Position numbers and translations under genes: made by a program. A stretch of 35,743 nt of DNA from Geminocystis sp. GBBB08. Its GTDB lineage: Bacteria > Cyanobacteriota > Cyanobacteriia > Cyanobacteriales > Cyanobacteriaceae. The notes below the pieces were generated by a model. It did not search any database. It was given only the letters and a program-made list of their open reading frames with translations, and had not been told where the DNA came from. Shown here piece after piece: positions 1-8,010 of the stretch; position 1 is the first letter of the stretch; every line of letters begins with the position of its first letter. The stretch spans positions 1 through 35,743 of the forward strand of contig NZ_VRZC01000022.1 in assembly GCF_016743215.1 (NCBI RefSeq), read 5' to 3'.

Positions 1-129
1 ACATTATACGAGTTAGTAAAAGAGGAAGAAGATATTATTAAAAATAATCAATTTAAAGATAAACTTTCCACAGAAACAATTTTTTCTGACTCAGAAATTC
101 AATATAGCCCTATTTGGATTGATCTTTAA
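1..129 (+). CDS. C-terminal fragment of an unrecognised protein
   Basis: An open frame runs from the first base of the window to a TAA at 127-129 and gives 42 residues ending in SPIWIDL. The fragment is rich in Glu, Asp, Lys and Ile and has no membrane segment. The start lies outside the window. I do not recognise the family. It converges with the minus-strand menF, whose stop lies about 40 bases further on. The call rests only on an uninterrupted frame with codon use like its neighbours, so a chance frame cannot be excluded. Confidence 0.45.
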   Translation, partial: TLYELVKEEEDIIKNNQFKDKLSTETIFSDSEIQYSPIWIDL

Positions 130-168
130 TAATTTTAAAATTCTTTATATATTATTCCTAATTTGTAA

Positions 169-1590
169 TTAAATTAATGCCTGTAAAAGGGCTTGAAATT
201 TCAGTTTAATTTCTGTTAATTCTTGTTCAGGTTTTGAACCAGCGACAATACCAGCACCAGCATATAAACGAGCAGAATTTTCTTTAATTAAAGCTGATCT
301 TATTCCCACGATAAATTCACAATTACCTTGTTTATCTAACCAACCAATGGGGGCCGCATACAAACTGCGATCAAAATTTTCTGATTTTTCGATTAGATTA
401 CAAGCAAGATTAATTGGTTCTCCGGCTACGGCAGGAGTTGGATGTAATTTATGTATGATTTCAAAGGGGGTAATATTCGGATTTATTTCGGCGTTAATTG
501 GTGTCCATAAATGTTGAATATTGGATAATTTTAACAGTTGTAGAGATGCTTTTTGAGGATTTAAGCCCATGTTTGATAATTGTTTAAAAATAAAATTACT
601 AACTACTTGATGCTCTCTTTTTTCCTTTTCGCTATTAAGTAAATTTTTCCCAATTTTTTGATCTTCATCATTATTTTTCCCCCTAGAAGCTGATCCTGCT
701 AACGCATCACTAATAAGTTGATTATCTTGGATAGAAAGTAGTCTTTCCGGACTAGCACCAATAAAATTTTCCTCTTGTTCATTACCAATAGCAAAAATAT
801 AACAATCAGGATAATTTTTCCTTAAATTTTTAAGAGATTTAATAATATTAAAATTTGTATTAGTCTTGACTTCTAAAGCATGAGCAACAACTATTTTGGT
901 TAACTTTTTGGTTTTAATTGCTTCTAATCCGTGATTTACTTTATCAATAAAAGGTTGATATTGGGATTCTTCTAAACTATAAGATAAAAGGTTTTCTTTT
1001 TCTGTTTTTAAAGATTGATGTAAGATAATTTTTTCGCTAAAATTATTTTTTATTTGCTCTTTAATTTTTTCAAGATTAGGATAATTATTATAAGTGTTAA
1101 TAGTTAAGGTATAAATATCTTTTTTTTTAAATAATTGTATATAAGGAATAAAAATGGTTGCCAAAGAAAACGATTTATTATAATGATTATGTTTATCTAA
1201 AAAAGTGAAATAAGAAAAAAAATGAGGATAGTTTATATTTAAAGATTCGTCTATATAATTAATATCATTTAAGGTATTTTTGACAAAATGTTGACATTGT
1301 TCAAATCGATTATTTTCTGTTTGATTATCATTAACCTGTAAACTTTTAATCGCTCCAATAGCTACGATCGCCTCCTGTTTTTTTTGATTTTCCCAATAAA
1401 AAGAAAGTTGATTATGTTGTTTCATAATTGAAAGAAAGATTAAAGGATCAATGGGATCAATTATATGAGAAATAGAGGTAATATTTTGGATATTTTGTCC
1501 TTGATTTTCTGTCGATTTTCCTTGAAAAATTAACTCTTTAAAACCGTGAGCATAATCTAAAAAATGAAAGTCGTTAGGCATTACAGGCAT
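169..1590 (-). CDS. menF: Isochorismate synthase MenF
   Basis: Converts chorismate to isochorismate, the entry step of the menaquinone/phylloquinone pathway, in the cytoplasm. The C-terminal half carries the chorismate-binding fold: GASPERLLSI, HPTPAVAGEP, FDRSLYAAPIGWLD and LYAGAGIVAGSKPEQE are all visible. The N-terminal half is divergent, as usual in this family. The frame stays open back to a TTG at 1650, but that extension is encoded by a low-complexity intergenic repeat (ACAATTAAC-type units at about 1618-1650). I therefore prefer the ATG at 1590 (MPVMPNDFHF), or the ATG at 1581; neither has a good Shine-Dalgarno sequence. It is transcribed divergently from menA, which belongs to the same pathway. 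Anthranilate or aminodeoxychorismate synthase component I is an alternative, but the sequence and neighbour favour MenF. Confidence 0.9.
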   Translation of the reverse strand: MPVMPNDFHFLDYAHGFKELIFQGKSTENQGQNIQNITSISHIIDPIDPLIFLSIMKQHNQLSFYWENQKKQEAIVAIGAIKSLQVNDNQTENNRFEQCQHFVKNTLNDINYIDESLNINYPHFFSYFTFLDKHNHYNKSFSLATIFIPYIQLFKKKDIYTLTINTYNNYPNLEKIKEQIKNNFSEKIILHQSLKTEKENLLSYSLEESQYQPFIDKVNHGLEAIKTKKLTKIVVAHALEVKTNTNFNIIKSLKNLRKNYPDCYIFAIGNEQEENFIGASPERLLSIQDNQLISDALAGSASRGKNNDEDQKIGKNLLNSEKEKREHQVVSNFIFKQLSNMGLNPQKASLQLLKLSNIQHLWTPINAEINPNITPFEIIHKLHPTPAVAGEPINLACNLIEKSENFDRSLYAAPIGWLDKQGNCEFIVGIRSALIKENSARLYAGAGIVAGSKPEQELTEIKLKFQALLQALI

Positions 1591-1699
1591 AAAGCTAAGA
1601 TTTAAAATATTTATATAGACAATTAACGATGAACAATGGACAATTAACAATAGAAAATAATTAATTGATATTCCTAACTATCATATCGAATTAGAGATC

Positions 1700-2620
1700 A
1701 TGACCATAACCGATGAAACAACATCCCTCATTGTTAATCAATCAGCGAGTAAACGTCAACTTTGGTTTGCGGCTATAAAACCACCAATGTACACTGTAGC
1801 CGTTATTCCTATTAGTTTTGGTACAGCTTTTGCCTATGCACAAACAAAAATTTTTCACTTTGAGATTTTCGTAACCTTTTTATTATCAGCTATTTTGATT
1901 ATTGCATGGCTTAATCTCAGTAATGATGTTTTTGACTCCGACACGGGCATTGATGTCAATAAAGCTCATTCAGTAGTGAATTTAACAGGAAATCGAACTC
2001 TTGTGTTTTGGATTAGTAATATATGTTTACTTTTAGGTTTAGGGGGTATTTTGTTAATCAATTATTGGTTGCAAAATTGGACTTTATTATGGTTAATTAC
2101 CGCTTGTTGTGCATTAGGTTATAGCTATCAAGGGCCACCTTTTCGCCTTGGTTATTTAGGTTTAGGAGAATTAATCTGTTTTGTTACTTTTGGTCCTATG
2201 GCGATAGCCGCTTCTTATTATAGTCAAACTCAAGTATTTTCCGTGTCTTCTTTATGGGCATCGACTATTATCGGTATATCAACCTCAATTATCCTTTTTT
2301 GTTCTCATTTTCATCAAGTAAAAGACGATTTAGCTGCTGGAAAAAAATCACCGATAGTGAGATTAGGTACAAAATTAGGCTCACAAATATTAATCATATC
2401 AGTAATTTTGTTTTACGGTTTATGCTTTCTTTTAACAGTAATGAAAATATTGCCCTATAGTACTTTAATCGTAATGCTAAGTATGCCGATCTCTTATCAA
2501 TTAATCAATCACGTTAACCAGTATCATGATCAACCAGAGAAAGTAAAAAATAGTAAATTTATCGCGGTTAATTATCATTTTTGCAGTGGAATATTATTAT
2601 GTCTGGGCTTAATTCAATAA
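1700..2620 (+). CDS. menA: 1,4-dihydroxy-2-naphthoate phytyltransferase MenA (UbiA family)
   Basis: An integral membrane prenyltransferase that attaches the phytyl chain to 1,4-dihydroxy-2-naphthoate during phylloquinone synthesis for photosystem I. The 306-residue protein has about eight hydrophobic segments. The first Asp-rich motif is seen as NLSNDVFDSDTGID (near residue 75), and the second polar loop as HQVKDDLAAGKKSPIVRLG (near residue 205). Both are the usual Mg-prenyl-diphosphate sites of UbiA enzymes. It starts 109 bases from the preferred menF start on the opposite strand, so the two quinone genes could share a control region. Homologous UbiA enzymes act on other substrates, but the menF neighbour supports MenA. 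Confidence 0.92.
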   Translation: MTITDETTSLIVNQSASKRQLWFAAIKPPMYTVAVIPISFGTAFAYAQTKIFHFEIFVTFLLSAILIIAWLNLSNDVFDSDTGIDVNKAHSVVNLTGNRTLVFWISNICLLLGLGGILLINYWLQNWTLLWLITACCALGYSYQGPPFRLGYLGLGELICFVTFGPMAIAASYYSQTQVFSVSSLWASTIIGISTSIILFCSHFHQVKDDLAAGKKSPIVRLGTKLGSQILIISVILFYGLCFLLTVMKILPYSTLIVMLSMPISYQLINHVNQYHDQPEKVKNSKFIAVNYHFCSGILLCLGLIQ

Positions 2621-2633
2621 AAGTTCTAGTAGG

Positions 2634-2648
2634 GTGGGCAATGCTCAC
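2634..2648. repeat. Short palindrome after menA
   Basis: GTGGGCA and TGCTCAC form a 7-bp hairpin with one mismatch or G-U pair, 14 bases after the menA stop. It resembles the short GTGGGCA-type palindromes common between cyanobacterial genes. There is no T tract, so a terminator role is only possible. Confidence 0.35.
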
Positions 2649-2749
2649 AAAATATGATTATCAAATAATAAACTCAAAAAAATAATCTTTTAATATTACT
2701 AACTATTTATAGACATCATTTGGGAGCTTTTATAACTCCACTTACAAGA

Positions 2750-2766
2750 GTTTAACACTGTTAAAC
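2750..2766. repeat. Perfect GTTTAAC palindrome upstream of the DUF29 gene
   Basis: GTTTAAC and GTTAAAC are perfect 7-bp arms separated by ACT, with GAG before and CCCCTCC after. It lies 62 bases before the DUF29 start and 130 bases after menA. It could be a small interspersed palindrome, an operator or the end of the menA transcript. Confidence 0.4.
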
Positions 2767-2827
2767 CCCTCCGGGCATTATTGTTAAAAGTGAGCATCAG
2801 ATTATCAAAAAAACGGAGAATAGAACA

Positions 2828-3289
2828 ATGGTAGCCGAATTAATCAAAAATACAAAAGATTTATATGATACAGATTATAATCTCTGGGTGTTGGAAACAG
2901 TCAAAAAATTAGAAAAAAGAGATTTAGATTCCCTTGATTGGGATAATTTAATTGAGGAGGTTTTGGATTTGAGTCGGCGTGATAAACATAAATTAGAGAG
3001 TTTACTAATGAGGTTAATTGAACATTTACTGAAATTAGCTTATTGGGAATCAGAAAGGGATAGAAATAAAAACCATTGGAAAGGAGAAATTATTAATTTT
3101 CGTAAACAAATCAAACGTATTTTAAAAGATAGTCCAAGCCTTCAACCTTATCTTAAAGATGTTTTTGAGGAATGTTATCAAGACGGACGACAAATAGCTT
3201 CTCAACGAGCTGGATTACTCCTTGATACTTTTCCCGAAAAACCTATGGCATCTCTTGAACAAATCCTTGATGAAAACTGGTTACCATAA
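2828..3289 (+). CDS. DUF29 family protein
   Basis: A 153-residue, highly charged, helix-rich soluble protein. The layout fits the DUF29 family, which is widespread in cyanobacteria: an N-terminal LYDTDYNLWVLETVKKL segment, then LDWDNLIEEVLDL, a basic central helix (RLIEHLLKLAYW) and a C-terminal WLP. No function is established for this family; it often occurs in many copies per genome, sometimes near mobile DNA or toxin-antitoxin genes. Here it stands alone between menA and accA and has its own spacer with a palindrome. The Met at 2828 is the natural start. Confidence 0.8.
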   Translation: MVAELIKNTKDLYDTDYNLWVLETVKKLEKRDLDSLDWDNLIEEVLDLSRRDKHKLESLLMRLIEHLLKLAYWESERDRNKNHWKGEIINFRKQIKRILKDSPSLQPYLKDVFEECYQDGRQIASQRAGLLLDTFPEKPMASLEQILDENWLP

Positions 3290-3340
3290 CAATTAATAAT
3301 TAATGATTAGACTTCTCCAAAAAAGATTTTTCAACTCCTC

Positions 3341-3369
3341 GTAGGGATTGAATAATATTCAACCCGTAC
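3341..3369. repeat. Interspersed palindrome, copy 1 (before accA)
   Basis: Arms GTAGGGATTGAAT and ATTCAACCCGTAC form an imperfect 13-bp hairpin with a 3-base centre. A related copy lies after accA at 4477-4505. The two share the GTAGGGGTTGAAT/ATTCAACCCCTAC consensus, so this is a dispersed repeat rather than a gene-specific signal. Confidence 0.6.
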
Positions 3370-3453
3370 AGAGCTACCCCCCTGAAAGATAATGATTGGA
3401 GACGACTTTTATGTAAAAGAATATCAAAAACCGTTTATACACAAACAAAATAT

Positions 3454-4431
3454 ATGGCAAAAACAGAACAAAAACGTACCTTTTTACTAGAATTTGAAAA
3501 ACCCTTAGTAGAACTACAAGCTAGAATCAATCAAATTAAAGAATTAGCGGAAGCAAATCAAGTAGATGTATCAGAACAGTTACAAGAATTAGAAGCCAGA
3601 GCTGAACAACTACGGAAAGAAATTTTTAGTACTCTTACTCCTTCTCAAAAACTACAAATTGCTCGTCATCCCCGTCGCCCTTCCACCCTCGATTATATTC
3701 AAGGGATGACCGAAGAATGGTTCGAATTACATGGCGATCGCAGAGGCTATGATGATCCGGCCTTAATTGGTGGTATAGCCAGATTAGACGGCAGGGCAGT
3801 AGTAATTATCGGGCATCAAAAAGGAAGAGACACGAAAGATAACGTAGCGCGTAATTTTGGCATGGCATCCCCCGGCGGTTATCGTAAAGCTATGCGTTTA
3901 ATGGAACACGCTAACAGATTTTCTATGCCCATTATCACCTTTATTGACACACCTGGAGCTTATGCTGGTGTTGAAGCAGAAAAATTAGGACAAGGAGAAG
4001 CCATCGCCTATAATTTAAGGGAAATGTTTAGTTTAGACGTGCCAATTATAACCACAGTAATCGGTGAAGGCGGTTCAGGAGGGGCCTTAGGTATTGGAGT
4101 AGCTGAGAAATTAATGATGTTTGAACATTCTGTTTATACCGTAGCTAGTCCTGAAGCCTGTGCCGCTATATTATGGAAAGATGCTAAAAAATCAGATCAA
4201 GCAGCCATAGCGTTAAAAATTACAGCCAAAGATTTAAAAGAATTAGGTATTATAGATCAAATATTACCAGAACCTCCCGGATGTGCGCATTCAGATCCTT
4301 TAGCCACTGCTGGGATCTTAAAAAAAGGGATATTAGAAAATTTAGAATACCTATCCAACCTAAGTTCAAAAGAAAGAAAAGAATTAAGGTATCAAAAATT
4401 TCGTAACTTGGGAGTATTTTTAGAAATATAA
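3454..4431 (+). CDS. accA: Acetyl-CoA carboxylase carboxyltransferase subunit alpha
   Basis: The alpha half of the carboxyltransferase, which with AccD transfers the carboxyl group from biotin to acetyl-CoA and makes malonyl-CoA for fatty-acid synthesis. The 325 residues match the usual family length of about 320. Visible signatures are the N-terminal [12 protein letters not shown] helix, [13 protein letters not shown], the [16 protein letters not shown] core, [16 protein letters not shown], and the oxyanion-type [13 protein letters not shown] loop. The start ATG has no obvious Shine-Dalgarno sequence. The gene is monocistronic and is bracketed by two copies of the same palindrome. Confidence 0.97.
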   Translation: MAKTEQKRTFLLEFEKPLVELQARINQIKELAEANQVDVSEQLQELEARAEQLRKEIFSTLTPSQKLQIARHPRRPSTLDYIQGMTEEWFELHGDRRGYDDPALIGGIARLDGRAVVIIGHQKGRDTKDNVARNFGMASPGGYRKAMRLMEHANRFSMPIITFIDTPGAYAGVEAEKLGQGEAIAYNLREMFSLDVPIITTVIGEGGSGGALGIGVAEKLMMFEHSVYTVASPEACAAILWKDAKKSDQAAIALKITAKDLKELGIIDQILPEPPGCAHSDPLATAGILKKGILENLEYLSNLSSKERKELRYQKFRNLGVFLEI

Positions 4432-4465
4432 TTACTTTACACATCGACCATAATTAAGGGAAAAC

Positions 4466-4505
4466 GGGCTGAAGCCCTAGGAGTTGAACAATATTCAACC
4501 CCTAC
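4466..4505. repeat. Interspersed palindrome, copy 2 (after accA)
   Basis: Two adjacent hairpins: GGGC-TGAA-GCCC (4466-4477), then CTAGGAGTTGAAC paired with ATTCAACCCCTAC (4477-4505). The second is a sister of the copy at 3341-3369. They begin 35 bases after the accA stop and could act in transcript ending, but there is no clear U tract. Confidence 0.6.
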
Positions 4506-4556
4506 AAACCAATTAAAAATAAATTCGTCGAAGTCTTTTAATATTAGCAATTAAGA

Positions 4557-4629
4557 TGGAGCTAACCGGACTCGAACCGGTGACCCCTGCAATGCCATTG
4601 CAGTGCTCTACCAACTGAGCTATAACCCC
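4557..4629 (-). tRNA. tRNA-Ala (anticodon GGC)
   Basis: A 73-base cloverleaf on the minus strand. The acceptor arm is GGGGTTA/TAGCTCC plus discriminator A. The D arm is GCTC/GAGC. The anticodon stem CTGCA/TGCAG encloses the loop ATGGCAT, giving anticodon GGC. The T arm is ACCGG/CCGGT with TTCGAGT. The 3' CCA is not encoded. It decodes alanine GCC/GCU codons. Confidence 0.95.
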
Positions 4630-4759
4630 TTAAACAGTGTTTTTTTTACACATAGTTAACTATTATAATGGATTTCTACACAAAAATCAATAATTTTTTT
4701 TGAACAAGAATATTGGTTAGGATAGAATAAAAATAGCTAACCTCAATTAATGACGAAAG

Positions 4760-6157
4760 ATGCTACAAAGAGAACCAACGGCGATCGATCAATTAATGTT
4801 AGAATTAATTAACAGGGCAAGAGAAAATCCCCAAGCAGAAGCTGATCGTTTAATTAATGGATTATTAAATGAAGGTGTAACGTTACAAAATGCTATTACT
4901 AATATAGCAAAACAACCTCTAACATTTAACCTTTACCTCAATCAAAGTGCAGAAAATCATAGCCAATGGATGCTTGATAATGATATTTTTAGTCACACTG
5001 GGATTAATAATTCTACTTCTAAGCAACGAATGGAAACCGCAGGATATGAATTTATTACACCTTGGGCTAGTGGTGAAAATATTGCTTGGAAAGGCACAAC
5101 AAGAAATTTAGACTTTATACAATTTACTATCGATAACTATGATAACTTATTCATTGATCTTAATTATCCCAATAGAGGCCATCGAGTAGCCATTCTTAAA
5201 GATGATTTTCAAGAAATTGGTATAGCATCTCTTGAAGGAATTTTTACCTCTAACAGCATCAATTATAATGCGGTAATGACCACTCAACATTTTGCTTATT
5301 CAGGCAATAATGGTGCTTTTTTAACGGGAGTAATTTATAATGATTCTGTGATAAATGATGATTTTTATACTATCGGCGAAGGGATTGGAAATATTAATAT
5401 TATCGCTGAGAATGTTGATTCTAAACAGAAATATCAAACTCAAAATTGGTCAACAGGAGGATATTCTTTAAAACTGTCTTCGGGTACTTATAATGTTAGT
5501 TTTATTGGTAATTTAGATCAAGATCCTCAAGATGATATTATTAGTAAACTTATTACTATTAACGACCAAAATATCAAATTAGATATAGCCACAGACGATC
5601 CTTCTTATGCTGTTAGCAATAATAATTCTTCTTCTGATAATCCCACTGATAATGTTACTATCCCAGTAAATAATTCTTCTGATAATGTTACTATAAACGA
5701 AACAGACTCTTTATTAAATGAACCTATTTATCGTTTTCAAAATCAAAATCAATTAGGTACTTATTTATATACAGCAGAGAAAGAAAAAACTAATATTGAA
5801 AGTAACTTTTTCAATTTTAAATTAGAAGGATTAGCTTTTTTTGTAGGTATATCTACCCATGATAATTTAATCACAATTTATCGTTTTCATAATAACAATA
5901 TTCCGGGTACTTATTTATATGCCGGAGAAACAGAAGCTAATAATATTCGTCAAAATTTCACTAATTTTCGAGACGAAGGTTTAGCTTTTTATGTCTATCC
6001 TGCCCAGAGTAATCAAGGAGATTCTATCTATCGCTTTCAAAATATTAATTTACCCGGTACTTATTTATTTGTAGGAGAAACTGAAAAAAATAATATATTA
6101 ACAAATTACTCTAATTTTATTTTAGAAGGAGTTGCATTTAAAGTTCTTAGTTCTTAG
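4760..6157 (+). CDS. CAP-domain protein with three C-terminal 50-residue repeats
   Basis: Residues about 8-165 look like a CAP/SCP (PR-1-like) domain: LINRARENPQAEADRL, QSAENHSQWML, FSHTGINNSTSKQRM and SGENIAWKG, with GHRVAIL later. A middle beta-rich part and a Ser/Asn/Asp-rich linker (about 285-320) follow. Three repeats then begin at residues 323, 373 and 423, each starting IYRF and carrying GTYLY/F, E-NNI and EG-AF. These resemble the DUF5648-type repeats found at the ends of bacterial surface or secreted proteins. There is no N-terminal signal peptide or membrane helix. CAP proteins are usually extracellular, so a C-terminal secretion signal (type I export) is possible; that is inference. 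It appears monocistronic. Confidence 0.8.
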   Translation: MLQREPTAIDQLMLELINRARENPQAEADRLINGLLNEGVTLQNAITNIAKQPLTFNLYLNQSAENHSQWMLDNDIFSHTGINNSTSKQRMETAGYEFITPWASGENIAWKGTTRNLDFIQFTIDNYDNLFIDLNYPNRGHRVAILKDDFQEIGIASLEGIFTSNSINYNAVMTTQHFAYSGNNGAFLTGVIYNDSVINDDFYTIGEGIGNINIIAENVDSKQKYQTQNWSTGGYSLKLSSGTYNVSFIGNLDQDPQDDIISKLITINDQNIKLDIATDDPSYAVSNNNSSSDNPTDNVTIPVNNSSDNVTINETDSLLNEPIYRFQNQNQLGTYLYTAEKEKTNIESNFFNFKLEGLAFFVGISTHDNLITIYRFHNNNIPGTYLYAGETEANNIRQNFTNFRDEGLAFYVYPAQSNQGDSIYRFQNINLPGTYLFVGETEKNNILTNYSNFILEGVAFKVLSS

Positions 6158-6291
6158 TTAAGATAGCAGTTCTAATATCAGGTTCGTTGAAACAATAATA
6201 AAAGAAAAATAGGTAAAACGGGCATCTTGGCCATCTCTAATGTGCATTTAATGTTAAAATTTAGTCATAGTTAAACTCAAACACATTTATT

Positions 6292-6534
6292 ATGCCCCCA
6301 CGTTGGCCTAGAGAACCTGATCGTCAAAATGATCCAGAATATCGAAAATTAGATGATCGCATGACTTTTGCCGTTCATGTTGCCTTATTTTTAGCTTGTA
6401 ATTCTGGAGTTTGGTTTTTTCATAATTTTAATCATCCTGAATGGTTTTGGGCTACACAATTTAGTCTGATTTGGGGCACTCTCTTACTACTCCACTTGAT
6501 CTATATTACGGTGATCGCTGATTATTCTCATTGA
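6292..6534 (+). CDS. Small two-helix membrane protein
   Basis: An 80-residue protein with a charged N-terminus (PPRWPREPDRQNDPEYRKLDDR) followed by two hydrophobic helices, at about residues 27-45 and 53-74, separated by a short HNFNHPEW turn. This is the layout of the 2TM-domain family and of many conserved cyanobacterial small membrane proteins. No enzymatic residues are seen and the function is unknown. It converges with the fur-like gene downstream. A weak hairpin (ACACT/AGTGT, 6534-6546) overlaps its stop codon. Confidence 0.75.
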   Translation: MPPRWPREPDRQNDPEYRKLDDRMTFAVHVALFLACNSGVWFFHNFNHPEWFWATQFSLIWGTLLLLHLIYITVIADYSH

Positions 6535-6697
6535 CACTCTCAGTGTTAAATCAGAGATTATAACGGGGATTTTCACTTTTATTTTTTATTGGTCAAAAAT
6601 TCATCACCCGTTAATTTGTTTTCGGCTTTTTCAAGGAGAAATTTAACATTTCGTCCTTTTTTTGACGTTTTCAAGATAGTTTAATGGTATGATTAAA

Positions 6698-7216
6698 TTA
6701 ATTTCTAGTTTTATGTTGACCATCTGCGATCGCCCGACTACAACACCAATCGTTCGGTAAAGTAGAAGGCCATCCCATTTCAATAGCTTCCTGACAAATA
6801 GTTGTTACCGTTAACTGACAATCAATTAATTGGAACTCCTCTTTTTGGCATTGTTTGAGACTATGTTTGAGAATGGAGTCGTCTTGAAACTCAATAGTTT
6901 TATTACACTGAACACAAACAATATGATGGTGATGGTGAGGATAAGGATGATTTAACTCATAATGTTTATGACCTTCAGCCAATTCTAACTCACGCAAAAC
7001 CCTCATTTTTGTCATTAATTTAACACTACGGTAAATAGTAGATAAACTAATATTTTCGCCGTCTTCTTCTAGTAATTTATGTAACTCTTCCGCACTGAGA
7101 TGATTTCCTTGAGGAAGATTATTAAATACTTCAAGGATCTTTTCTCTTTGGGGAGTCATCCGCCAACCTCTGGAGTTTAGCTTTTTTTTAATGGATGCGG
7201 TGGTATCTAAAGACAT
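6698..7216 (-). CDS. Fur-family metal-responsive transcription regulator
   Basis: A winged-helix DNA-binding domain comes first (RGWRMTPQREKILEVF, HLSAEEL, ISLSTIYRSVKLM). A metal-binding and dimerisation domain follows, with the HHHHH cluster, CVQC and IEFQDDSI. It is closest in style to cyanobacterial FurA, the iron regulator. FurA normally carries a second CxxC near its C-terminus; here that place reads TTICQEAIEMGWP, followed later by WCCSR, so one structural cysteine pair is altered. The frame continues to an ATG at 7243, but I prefer the ATG at 7216 (MSLDTTASIKKKL) because family members begin close to it. A palindrome at 7294-7308, about 80 bases upstream, could be an autoregulatory site. 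PerR- or Zur-like specificity cannot be excluded. Confidence 0.88.
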   Translation of the reverse strand: MSLDTTASIKKKLNSRGWRMTPQREKILEVFNNLPQGNHLSAEELHKLLEEDGENISLSTIYRSVKLMTKMRVLRELELAEGHKHYELNHPYPHHHHHIVCVQCNKTIEFQDDSILKHSLKQCQKEEFQLIDCQLTVTTICQEAIEMGWPSTLPNDWCCSRAIADGQHKTRN

Positions 7217-7293
7217 AAGCAATTTGGGGGGAAGACAAATCATTTGTTTATCTATGATACTTTTCTTTAGACCTTATTTGCAACTAAATTGCC

Positions 7294-7308
7294 CTTATTG
7301 AGAATAAG
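7294..7308. promoter_or_regulatory. Candidate operator upstream of fur-like gene
   Basis: CTTATT-GAG-AATAAG is a perfect AT-rich inverted repeat of 6-bp arms about 80 bases upstream of the preferred fur start. Fur proteins often bind AT-rich palindromes in their own promoters, so autoregulation is plausible. A single short palindrome in AT-rich DNA could also be chance. Confidence 0.3.
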
Positions 7309-7326
7309 TAGTAGTTAGGGATGGGG

Positions 7327-7376
7327 GATTAGGAATTAGAAATTAGGAATTAGGAATTTAGTTATCTAAAGATAAC
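7327..7376. repeat. AATTAGG tandem units and a GTTATC palindrome
   Basis: Imperfect 7-base units (aattagg, aattaga) repeat through 7327-7360. They are followed directly by the perfect inverted repeat GTTATC-TAAA-GATAAC at 7361-7376. Similar short tandem units occur elsewhere in this window (20275-20313, 25665-25690). Confidence 0.6.
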
Positions 7377-7459
7377 GTCAACGATTAGCTTGGAAATAAA
7401 TGAAGTTGTTGGCTAATGGCTGAAACGCTTATTCTGTGGTAAAAAAAGGCGGTATCCCA

Positions 7460-7676
7460 CTAACCCTCTTTTGTCAAACTCCGCAAACACTTGCAATTTA
7501 TAGATTCTGCAACTGTTGTAGATCAATCGATCGAGGTCATATTTAATAATATGAAATAAATCGAAACTTTAAATTAGTAAATTTGACTCTGTAGTATGCT
7601 TTAATCTTTAGTTATCAAGCTGTTTGAAAATATTTAATAATAGTTAAAATCGGAAACTGACAAAAGAGGGCTAATT
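7460..7676. mobile_element. MITE-like element A (~215 bp, TA-flanked)
   Basis: The left end (from 7461) reads TAACCCTCTTTTGTCA and the right end (7657-7672) is its reverse complement with one mismatch. Similarity continues inward to CAAACTCCG on the left and CGGAAACTG on the right. Both ends carry a terminal TA, as expected for Tc1/mariner or IS630-type elements that duplicate TA. The interior of about 170 bp is AT-rich and has no coding frame. I infer a non-autonomous element; no transposase of this family is in the window. Confidence 0.55.
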
Positions 7677-7810
7677 ACGTTATCAAAAATTCATTGGCCA
7701 ACAGGATCAAACATAAATTTCAAAGTGAGATAATTACTTATAAAACTTTTCTTTCTTTAACACCATCACCTATCCTGTATTCACCGTATCTCCTATTCAC
7801 CCTATCACCC

Positions 7811-8010
7811 ATTATCTACCTGAGTTCGATATAAAAATAGATGAGGGCTGACTTGGAAGACACGCAGACAGGCAGACAGGAAGATTGTATTTCTGGTGAA
7901 TGAATAAAATTCTCTCAAAGTACATCAAATATTGAGAATTTTTCTCCCTGTCCACTTGTCCACCTGTCTAGTTTTGATCATTTTCTTTATGTCGAACTGA
8001 GGTATTATCT
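7811..8010. mobile_element. MITE-like element B with 7-bp target duplication
   Basis: The 186-bp core (7818-8003) has 18-base inverted ends: ACCTGAGTTCGATATAAA on the left, and on the right the reverse complement of ACCTCAGTTCGACATAAA (two mismatches). It is flanked by perfect copies of ATTATCT at 7811-7817 and 8004-8010. Inner segments also pair: the CAGACAGG cluster with CCTGTC...CCTGTCT, and AAAATTCTC with GAGAATTTT, so the whole element can fold into a long hairpin. No coding frame is present. The right flank overlaps the guaB3 stop codon. A diverged copy is at 22885-23037 and a lone end at 31136-31153. Confidence 0.65.
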
